Of a stretch of 35,242 nucleotides of DNA, positions 1 to 6,859 are shown piece after piece. This DNA is from Bacillota bacterium (GTDB taxonomy: Bacteria; Bacillota; Clostridia; Peptostreptococcales; Anaerovoracaceae), in assembly GCA_030530285.1 (NCBI GenBank), contig JAUMVD010000019.1, positions 1-35,242 on the forward strand, in the 5' to 3' direction. Positions within the stretch are counted from its first letter, which is position 1, and each line of letters starts with the position of its first letter. The translations under genes and the position numbers were made by a program. The notes beneath the pieces were generated by a model. The model ran no database searches, was not told the origin of the DNA, and saw only the letters and a list, made by a program, of their open reading frames with translations.

Positions 1-361
1 CAAAAGTAGCATAAAATGAGTTACTCTATTACAATTTTACTTGACCAGTACATAGCCTGCATATCGGTGGGTAACGAGTTGCAAAACTACACTGAAATCA
101 GTTTATTATCAGCGTTTCAGGGATTTTCGGTGTAAAACGGGTTGTACGAAAAAATCGGACAAAGGAAACAGAGCAAAACACCACAAAAACCCAAAACTAA
201 AAACAGGTAACCGAAAAACCGCATAAAATCAGCGGTTTTTTTATTATTCACTTGTAAAAAGCCAAAAACGTGACGGTTTTTATGACGGCTTCTCCACTAA
301 ACTAAAGCCACAAAGAGAAAACAACGCGAGAGCTTAAAGATATCAGAGAAGGAGAAAGATC
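1..361. other. Non-coding leader upstream of the GH105-like gene
   Basis: No convincing reading frame is visible on either strand. The stretch is AT-rich and contains an intrinsic terminator at about 214-242, which presumably ends transcription of a gene lying left of the window. A ribosome binding site (GGAG) sits about 8 bases before the ATG at 362. I could not pick a promoter for the downstream gene with confidence, and no tRNA or known riboswitch was recognised here. Confidence 0.6.
214..242 (+). terminator. Rho-independent terminator
   Basis: A perfect 9-bp stem (AAAAACCGC at 214-222 with GCGGTTTTT at 232-240) closes a 9-base loop and ends in a T run. It belongs to whatever gene lies left of the window. 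The A run on its 5' side means it could also work on the minus strand. Confidence 0.75.
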
Positions 362-1930
362 ATGAAAACTAAGAAAATCACGCTGATGGTAATAACATTG
401 ATAATGGCGATAACATTTTTCTCAGTTCCAGCTTCAGCCGACGCAGCAAGCAAGCCGGCAAAGGCAACGATCAAGACTTGTAAGGCAGTAGGAAATGATA
501 CAGTAGCAGTAACCTGGAAGAAGGTCAAGAAGTCCGCAGGATACGAGCTGGTAGTTAACGGCGAAGATACATACGACTTCGACGCAAAGACTCTTTCAGC
601 TGATGTGACGGATCTTGAAAGCTCCACGACATACACATTCAAAGTAAGAGCATACAAGAACAGCAAGCAGAAGCAGTGGCTCAACACTAATACCGGTGAA
701 TATCAGAGCAAGAAGCCGAATAAAGTACACTGCGGCGAATCAAAAACTGTCACCACTCGTGTATACGGCAAGTACTCAGTAGCGAAGAAAGCAACAACAG
801 GAATCAAGATCACAAGAGAAGATCTTGGCGCGACTCTCATAAACCAGATGATAGGACAGAACAACAAGTCAGATTTCTCCAAGGGCGGATTCACATGGGA
901 TACAGAAAGAAAGACTATTGGCTGGACTTACTACAACGGACTGATGATTCAATCATTCATCAACGCAGGAGAACTCGGATACGCTGATGAATTCTACAAC
1001 GACAACATTAACGAAGACGGTTCCATCAAAGGCTACCGTGATGGAGAACTCGATGCTGTAGCACCATCAAGAGGACTGTTCTACTTACTCGATTCAGAAA
1101 ACGCTGACAAGTACATGAAGGCGATCCAGTTCACATTCACAAAGCTGGAAGCACAGAACGAAGTTCCTGACTGCGGCGGAAACGTAAATCACAAGCAGAA
1201 GGCAGACGGAACTCCTACTGCAAACTGGTTAGCTTACCCGGTAGCACTGGACGGTCTGTACATGAGCCTCCCGTTCCTGATGGAATGCGGAAACGCGATC
1301 GAAGCAGGAAAGATCTCTCTCTACTACGCAGACGGAACAGAAGTAATGGCAGATGAACTTTACGACATCGTTTTTTCAAGAATCGCCTGGATGTATGAAA
1401 ACCTCAAGGAAGGCGACCTCCTGATGCACGGTTACAATCCTGAAAGCGGCAAGACAAACGGACAGTGCTGGTCAAGAGGCGAAGGTTGGTACTGCATGTG
1501 CGTAGCAGACGTCATCGAAATGATGCCGGTAAGCGAATACGCATCGAATCTTACGATCATACTGGAAGATGTACTGGCCGGACTTATAAACTATCAGGAC
1601 GAATCAGGCCTCTGGTACAACGTTCCTAACTACGGCGCAGAGCTCGAAGGAAACAGACTGGAAGTAAGCGGAACTGCAATGTTCGCATACGCAATGCTCA
1701 AGGGATACAACGGGGGATATTTAACAGACAGCATCTTCGCTGAATCCGCAATCAAGGCCCTCGACGGCATAGCAGACATAGCAACTGTAGAAGACGGAAA
1801 CATCTCCATAGGAAGCATCTACAAGGCATCCTCAGTAGCTGCTCAGCCGGACGGATACTGCACACAGCCGTTCGTTGCCAACGAAGCAAAAGGCATCGGC
1901 CCGGTCATCATGGCACTGCTCGAAGCATAA
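362..1930 (+). CDS. Secreted FN3-domain glycoside hydrolase, GH88/GH105-like (unsaturated glycuronyl hydrolase)
   Basis: A 522-residue exported protein. It has a cleavable signal peptide (Lys-rich start, hydrophobic core, ASADA-like site near residue 27), a fibronectin type III module (about residues 30-135) and a C-terminal alpha/alpha-barrel hydrolase domain. Landmarks of the GH88/GH105 fold are WTYYNG near residue 195, the LDGLYMSLPFL segment with candidate catalytic Asp297, RGEGW at 372-376, and the closing DESGLWYNV and EVSGTAMFAYAML blocks. This family removes the terminal unsaturated uronic acid left by polysaccharide lyases, for example from rhamnogalacturonan oligosaccharides. The gene stands alone between two terminators. 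A PL11-like lyase about 8 kb to the right would supply its kind of substrate. Most characterised GH105 enzymes are cytoplasmic, so export and the FN3 fusion are notable. The family call is firm; the exact sugar is inferred. Confidence 0.82.
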   Translation: MKTKKITLMVITLIMAITFFSVPASADAASKPAKATIKTCKAVGNDTVAVTWKKVKKSAGYELVVNGEDTYDFDAKTLSADVTDLESSTTYTFKVRAYKNSKQKQWLNTNTGEYQSKKPNKVHCGESKTVTTRVYGKYSVAKKATTGIKITREDLGATLINQMIGQNNKSDFSKGGFTWDTERKTIGWTYYNGLMIQSFINAGELGYADEFYNDNINEDGSIKGYRDGELDAVAPSRGLFYLLDSENADKYMKAIQFTFTKLEAQNEVPDCGGNVNHKQKADGTPTANWLAYPVALDGLYMSLPFLMECGNAIEAGKISLYYADGTEVMADELYDIVFSRIAWMYENLKEGDLLMHGYNPESGKTNGQCWSRGEGWYCMCVADVIEMMPVSEYASNLTIILEDVLAGLINYQDESGLWYNVPNYGAELEGNRLEVSGTAMFAYAMLKGYNGGYLTDSIFAESAIKALDGIADIATVEDGNISIGSIYKASSVAAQPDGYCTQPFVANEAKGIGPVIMALLEA

Positions 1931-1973
1931 AAACAATAGTTAGATGTTGAACCCATATAACCCATAACAAAAG

Positions 1974-2007
1974 AAAAAAGCGAGCTAAACCAAATGCTCG
2001 CTTTTTT
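1974..2007. terminator. Bidirectional terminator between convergent genes
   Basis: A perfect 12-bp inverted repeat (AAAAAAGCGAGC at 1974-1985, GCTCGCTTTTTT at 1996-2007) encloses a 10-base loop. T runs on both strands let it serve the GH105-like gene on the plus strand and the amidohydrolase on the minus strand, which converge here. Confidence 0.85.
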
Positions 2008-2052
2008 CGTACGCATCTGTGCGCTTTGCAGATCAATGTTATTTCGATTGCG

Positions 2053-3651
2053 TCACGATCTTTCAAAAACGATCTTTCCTCCGGTCATCGTCATGACCGG
2101 TTTCGTTTCGAGGATCTCGTGAGTCGGGATCTCGAAGAGATTCCTGTCAAGTACCGTAATGTCTGCCAGTTTCCCCTTTTCAAGAGTACCCAGTTCCGAC
2201 TCGCGGTTGAAGATGCAGGCACTGCCGTAAGTGTAAGCACGGATGCATTCCGCAAGGGTGATTCTCTGTTCCGGGATCCATCCGCCTTCCGGGTGTCCGT
2301 CATCCTGAGTTCTCGTAACACCTGCGTGGATTCCCAGCATCGGGTTGAAATATGAGACAGGGTAATCGGAGCCAGTTCCGATGATCGCTCCGGTGTCCAG
2401 AATGCTTCTCCAGTTGAAGCAGTATTTAACTCTTTCCGGTCCGACATATTTGATGGCATCATCCACATAGAAAATGGCGTGCCTCAGCTGCATGCTGGCG
2501 ATCACGCCAAGCTGAGCGAACCTTGGGATATCAGCCGGATTGATGTTCTCAATGTGCTCCATCGCGTGGTGGCGGTCGATCTTTCCGTATTTTTTCTCTG
2601 CTTCTTCAAAAACATCGAGGGCGTATCGAACTGCCTGATCACCGATCGTGTGGACTCTGACATTGTAGCCATGCTGTACAGCTTCAAATATTTTTTCCTT
2701 CATTTTTTCCTTTGGGATCGAAGGGAATCCTTTAACGGTAGGATTGTTTGTATACGGTTCCAGCATCCACGCTGTAAATACGGTCAAAACGCCATCCAGC
2801 AGCACCTTCAATCCGGAAAACTGCAGCATCGGTGAGTTGTACTCCTTCTTATATGCCTCCGCATTTTCCGGCGTAAACTCAAACAGATCAGTAAAGAAAT
2901 TGATTCTTGCCGTCAATTCATCTTCCATTAGTTTGTACAGTGGATACGGTTTTACCGCGCCGCACGGATATTGGCACGAAACGGACGTAACGCCGCACTC
3001 ATTCAGCTTTTTCATGAAAATGCGGAGCGCATTCTTTCGTTCTTCGTCCGGCCGGTGTACGACTTTCTGCATCATGAACGCCGCTTCGTCATTGAAAGAA
3101 CCGTCCAGTTCGCCATTGGCGTCTTTGCCGATCCCATTGTTCGGGTCCGGTGTGTCTTTCGTGATACCTGCCAGTTCTATGGCCTTTGTATTGGCGTAGT
3201 ACGTATGCATGTCCCACGTCCAAAGCAGTGCCGGACGGTCAGGGAAATACCTGTCCATCGCTTCGCGCGTCGGAATAAAACCGTCATTCATATCGAAGAG
3301 GTTCAGGTTGACGCCGTATACCACTTTGTTATCCGGATGCTGCTCTCCGAATTTCTTCATCGCGCCCATGACTTCCTCAAAGCAGGTGCAGCCCGTAACA
3401 TCAATGCAAAAGCTTTCATCCACCATGTCCATACACATGCCGATATGATTGTGGGAATCCAGGAAACCCGGAAGGATCAGCTTGTCCCCGTAATCTATGA
3501 CGGTCGTCTGTCCGTCCTGATACTGTTCCGCCTCGTCTGCGGATACCACGTCGAGGATCTTATCCCCGGAGACAATGACGCACGCTTCACAGGGAACGTC
3601 ATCGGTTCCGGTGAAGACATTCTTACTTTTTAATATATAATCTGCTGCCAT
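2053..3651 (-). CDS. YtcJ-type metal-dependent amidohydrolase
   Basis: A 532-residue amidohydrolase-superfamily enzyme of the YtcJ/COG1574 type, with no signal peptide. The first metal motif appears as HNH in LPGFLDSHNHIGM. VHTIGDQAVRYALD with a following AMEHIE supplies further metal and active-site histidines, and GTGSDYPVS supplies the late catalytic Asp. The composite beta-sandwich closes at the C-terminus with LEKGKLADITVLDRN. The start chosen is the ATG at 3651, 8 bases after an AAAGGATGG ribosome binding site; an upstream in-frame ATG at 3723 lies inside the terminator of the preceding gene. Substrates of this group vary (N-acyl, cyclic amide or carbamoyl compounds), so none is assigned. 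It ends at a shared bidirectional terminator, and a LuxR-type regulator lies just upstream on the same strand. Confidence 0.85.
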   Translation of the reverse strand: MAADYILKSKNVFTGTDDVPCEACVIVSGDKILDVVSADEAEQYQDGQTTVIDYGDKLILPGFLDSHNHIGMCMDMVDESFCIDVTGCTCFEEVMGAMKKFGEQHPDNKVVYGVNLNLFDMNDGFIPTREAMDRYFPDRPALLWTWDMHTYYANTKAIELAGITKDTPDPNNGIGKDANGELDGSFNDEAAFMMQKVVHRPDEERKNALRIFMKKLNECGVTSVSCQYPCGAVKPYPLYKLMEDELTARINFFTDLFEFTPENAEAYKKEYNSPMLQFSGLKVLLDGVLTVFTAWMLEPYTNNPTVKGFPSIPKEKMKEKIFEAVQHGYNVRVHTIGDQAVRYALDVFEEAEKKYGKIDRHHAMEHIENINPADIPRFAQLGVIASMQLRHAIFYVDDAIKYVGPERVKYCFNWRSILDTGAIIGTGSDYPVSYFNPMLGIHAGVTRTQDDGHPEGGWIPEQRITLAECIRAYTYGSACIFNRESELGTLEKGKLADITVLDRNLFEIPTHEILETKPVMTMTGGKIVFERS

Positions 3652-3697
3652 GTGGTTCCATCCTTTCTTAAACACGACTGCATCGTTCAATTCCATA

Positions 3698-3729
3698 TTA
3701 AAAAAAACCGATGCGTAATACATCGGTTT
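3698..3729 (-). terminator. Rho-independent terminator after the LuxR-type gene
   Basis: Read on the minus strand, a 9-bp stem (AAACCGATG with CATCGGTTT, plus-strand 3705-3713 and 3721-3729) with a 7-base loop is followed by eight T. It separates the LuxR-type gene from the amidohydrolase. The amidohydrolase therefore probably has its own promoter just downstream, or depends on read-through. Confidence 0.8.
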
Positions 3730-3806
3730 AGGGGTCTGTTTTTTGTCTACCGTCGGTATGACCGCTGGTACTTTTGAGGGTAGGGGGTGGCTTTCAAGGT
3801 AGTATG

Positions 3807-4568
3807 TCAGCGTGTCGCGTCGAAATAATCCTTCAGATAGGACCGGTTTTTCACGCCCAGCTTTCCCAATACGTTGCCCATGTGCTTTTTGACGGTCGAA
3901 ATACTGATGAACAGCTCTTCTGCGATCCTGTCATTTGACATTCCGGAAGCGGCAAGCCGGAACACGTCGATCTCGCGCTCCGAAAGGCCCATATTCGCCA
4001 GCATGAGATGCTGCGACTCGGTCAGATAATAGGACTTTTTGATGTCGCTGTACATGCGCATTTCGATATGCGTCTTCAGGATGTCAAGGATATACATGTC
4101 CCGCTGATCAAAATCCGGGTAGTCTTCCGATCTGTAGATACAGAACTCTCCCAGAAACCGTCCTTCATGAGAAATGCTGACCGTGACAGAGTACTTCATA
4201 TTGATGCTTTTGAGAAATACGCTGTAGAATTTGGTCTTTTCGAATTCCGCGCCCCGGATGATGTCCCGCACGTTCAGTGCGATCGAATCCGGCGTCGCGA
4301 AGATCCAGTCCAGATTGATATTCCCGTAGACGTTTTTGTAGTCGTAGTACTTGCTCAGAATATCGATCTGTTTTCCGTCATCCATGTTTACTTCCACTGA
4401 ATCGAAGAAGTGACGGTTTTCATCACCGATGCTGAATTCACCCAAATTAAAGACGATCAATCTGCGAAGTTGCCGCAGGAAAACAGAACGCATTTTGTGA
4501 GGGTCTTCCTCATAGCCGATCGTCAGGATTATCTTATTTAATATTTCCCATTCAGAATTCGTAAGCAT
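3807..4568 (-). CDS. LuxR-family transcriptional regulator
   Basis: A 253-residue regulator. The C-terminal part (about residues 192-250) is a GerE/LuxR helix-turn-helix, recognisable from LSEREIDVFRLAASGMSNDRIAE followed shortly by ISTVKKHMGNVLGKLGV. The N-terminal 190 residues show no receiver-domain aspartate pattern and no membrane segment. They look like a PAS- or GAF-like sensing domain, but I cannot name it. The start codon ATG at 4568 has only a modest GGGTGATG upstream. The gene lies 52 bases after the transglutaminase-like gene and ends at a clear terminator before the amidohydrolase, so it may be co-transcribed with the former and control either neighbour. Cognate signal and targets are unknown. 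Confidence 0.8.
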   Translation of the reverse strand: MLTNSEWEILNKIILTIGYEEDPHKMRSVFLRQLRRLIVFNLGEFSIGDENRHFFDSVEVNMDDGKQIDILSKYYDYKNVYGNINLDWIFATPDSIALNVRDIIRGAEFEKTKFYSVFLKSINMKYSVTVSISHEGRFLGEFCIYRSEDYPDFDQRDMYILDILKTHIEMRMYSDIKKSYYLTESQHLMLANMGLSEREIDVFRLAASGMSNDRIAEELFISISTVKKHMGNVLGKLGVKNRSYLKDYFDATR

Positions 4569-4620
4569 AACATCACCCGCTTATCCATCGCCTGGCGAGC
4601 ATGATCGATGAAACCATGCA

Positions 4621-6327
4621 TCAATCGTAGTAGTTGCCGTCATCGCCAGGAATGTGTGTCTCAGCAGGCCAGAGGTCATAACCAGGTGCTCCTGCTGATC
4701 TCATAGGGTAATCGTCGCGATGGAGCAGTATTATGAGATTCTCGAGGTCGTTAGGGTAGAGGTCAGGGAATCTCGATTGAGTATTCGGCTTGAAAGGACT
4801 GTTTCCATCCCTGCCGCATGGAGCCAGATCCTCACCATTTTTGGCGTACATAAAGAGATTCAGAAGGTACTCCGGTGCATTGATGTCATCGTATCCCGGT
4901 TCTAACGAAAGGAAGTAGTCACGAAACTCCTGAGGGTCTGTCGTTTCAAGATCAAGATATGAAAACGGATCCTTCATGCTGTCAATGCCTGCAAAGTCGC
5001 AGAAATAGTATGTATCACCGCGTTTGAAATAGTTCATATAATGACCGCCGTCAGTCGAGCGCATCTCGACATAACCTTCTTCGTCGAAATCATCCTTAAG
5101 CAGACGGTTGAGCAGATTGCTTGTTCCACCGCATGAACCGGCCAGATTTCTGTATGTAAAATCGGCCGATAATCCGGTCACCCATTCGCTATTACCGTAA
5201 TAGAAATTGCGGTTGTAAGAAAATTTCCCGACCACATATCCGCTTTCCTTCAGGAAACTTAGCGCGTCACTTACTGTAGAGATCTTCGCAGCAGCCTGAT
5301 CCAAAGTTAAATCTGATGCCGCCAGCTCCCTGATCTGGGCACTGGTGAGCAAAGGCTCATCGATCGGTCTAGGATATTTTTCGACATTTGCCGTCGCGAT
5401 AGGGCCGATTTCTTTTATGTGGCTTTTTACAATGTCATTTAAGTCGGCAAGGTCTTTCTTCATGTACTTCGCGCTCGGGAGGAACCCGATCCAGCGTTTA
5501 CTGTTATAGAATATACCGTCTAAAGGATCGATGGCATAGTAATAACTGCCTTTCTTCAGGTAGCCAAGGCACCGGTTGTCAGTGTCATCGGAGTTGATGT
5601 ACGTCATCATTCCCGTGTCAGCATAATCATCGCTGATAAGGTATAAAACCGCCTTGCAGAATGAACGGCGATTTGTTTTTCTGTCAAATAGGGCGGAGTA
5701 AACTGATTCGTTTGCCCTGTCATATGATTCCTCATGCCCGTTCACACGGAAGAACCGGATAGCATCGGCATATGTGTTGATGCTGCTCTGCAGATATTCA
5801 ATGTCCTGGGACTGGCCCAACTCCAGCAGCTCTGTCTTTGTCAGTTCCGCCTCTCCAAAAGCTTTCGGGAACCAGAACCCGTCTTTGCTGATGCAGGAGA
5901 TTCCCATGATTTTCTTCGTCTTCAGAGCTTTTGTGATCCTCACCTTGAACGTCACTTCTTTGGTGACAGCACTGTGGGAATCATCGCCGGCCGCTGTAAT
6001 GCTGACAATGACCGGATAGGTGCCGGTCTTAAGGCCTTTGCTTACCTTGACCTGGCCGCTCGTCTTGTTTATGGTTATTTTTTTGTTGCCCTTGACTTTG
6101 CTGAAAGCCAGTTCGCCGTTGCCTTCATTATAAAAGGAGAGCACCCTGGACACATCCAGCTTTCTTGTCTTTTTCTTTATAAGAGAACGGTTGATCACAG
6201 CGACTTTGCCCGTCACTGCGAGATCGTTATCGCCCGGCTCCGCGTATGCAATATTCAAACTCAGCGGCGCCATAGCGAACACCATCACTATCATGGTGAT
6301 AATCGCCAGTAATCTCTTCTTGACCAT
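4621..6327 (-). CDS. Secreted protein with Ig-like domain and two transglutaminase-like modules
   Basis: A 568-residue exported protein. The start is the ATG at 6327 with GGGAGG 8 bases upstream; an earlier in-frame ATG at 6354 has no such site. A signal peptide (about residues 1-29, ending AYA) is followed by a Lys-rich beta-sandwich domain of cadherin/Ig type (about 40-132). The C-terminal half carries a transglutaminase-like Cys-His-Asp arrangement: Cys399 in AGSCGGTSNLL, His429 in DGGHYMNYF and Asp444 in YYFCDFAG. An earlier stretch (about 184-275) repeats the same pattern with Cys224 and Asp267, but Cys253 stands where His is expected. The architecture suggests a surface-acting protease or transamidase, or a catalytically dead binding protein. 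The fold assignment is by motif only. Confidence 0.62.
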   Translation of the reverse strand: MVKKRLLAIITMIVMVFAMAPLSLNIAYAEPGDNDLAVTGKVAVINRSLIKKKTRKLDVSRVLSFYNEGNGELAFSKVKGNKKITINKTSGQVKVSKGLKTGTYPVIVSITAAGDDSHSAVTKEVTFKVRITKALKTKKIMGISCISKDGFWFPKAFGEAELTKTELLELGQSQDIEYLQSSINTYADAIRFFRVNGHEESYDRANESVYSALFDRKTNRRSFCKAVLYLISDDYADTGMMTYINSDDTDNRCLGYLKKGSYYYAIDPLDGIFYNSKRWIGFLPSAKYMKKDLADLNDIVKSHIKEIGPIATANVEKYPRPIDEPLLTSAQIRELAASDLTLDQAAAKISTVSDALSFLKESGYVVGKFSYNRNFYYGNSEWVTGLSADFTYRNLAGSCGGTSNLLNRLLKDDFDEEGYVEMRSTDGGHYMNYFKRGDTYYFCDFAGIDSMKDPFSYLDLETTDPQEFRDYFLSLEPGYDDINAPEYLLNLFMYAKNGEDLAPCGRDGNSPFKPNTQSRFPDLYPNDLENLIILLHRDDYPMRSAGAPGYDLWPAETHIPGDDGNYYD

Positions 6328-6429
6328 AATCGTTTCCTCCCTGGTTGGAATCATTTTATCATATTACATTGGTCAAGTGTTAGTTTTAAAACATTAGCCA
6401 GAAAAAGCCGTATGGTGTAACATTTATTT

Positions 6430-6789
6430 ATGAACGGAACAAGTGAGGAAAAGAAAAGGAACAGACTGATATGGCTGATCATTCTTCTGGCCATTCTGGT
6501 CATCAGCGATCCGGCAGTGCGTGAGCGCGTACATGAAGTATACCCGGACCTTTGCCTGTCCTGGCTCTATGACGATTCGACTTCTATTGAAGCTAACATC
6601 GAAGAGGTGAAACGATACCCGAGAGCGATGCTGTCAGTGAAAGAAGAACTCTTGAGTGACTCAATGTTAAAGACCCTGCTGGATTCGGGCATATATTTTC
6701 AGGTTTACAACGTTAATCGCAGCGGGACATGTGATCGGCTGAAAGCCGCAGGGGTGCCGATGATAGAAACGGACGCGCTGATTCCGTAA
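6430..6789 (+). CDS. Small membrane-anchored protein resembling the C-terminal half of a GDPD domain
   Basis: A 119-residue protein. A charged N-terminus is followed by one membrane helix (about residues 13-27) and then a domain of about 90 residues. Its final part (SGIYFQVYNVNRSGTCDRL, then GVPMIETDALIP) strongly resembles the last strand-helix-strand of glycerophosphodiester phosphodiesterases (WTVN, then GVDGIITD). The catalytic His-Arg and Glu-Asp motifs of that family lie in the missing N-terminal half, so activity is unlikely. Upstream DNA has no room for the missing part before the divergent gene at 6327. No strong ribosome binding site precedes the ATG, so start and expression are uncertain. 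It may be a decayed gene or a small membrane protein with a new role. Confidence 0.55.
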   Translation: MNGTSEEKKRNRLIWLIILLAILVISDPAVRERVHEVYPDLCLSWLYDDSTSIEANIEEVKRYPRAMLSVKEELLSDSMLKTLLDSGIYFQVYNVNRSGTCDRLKAAGVPMIETDALIP

Positions 6790-6859
6790 ATTAGGTATGT
6801 GAATATGGCATGAGATGCTGTAAAATTCAATTAGATATTAAAGCAAAGAGGTAAAAACA

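Noticed and set aside
1..361. Possible integrase attachment region at the left end
   Set aside because: No tRNA fragment, direct repeat or recombinase could be identified, so it is left as plain intergenic DNA.
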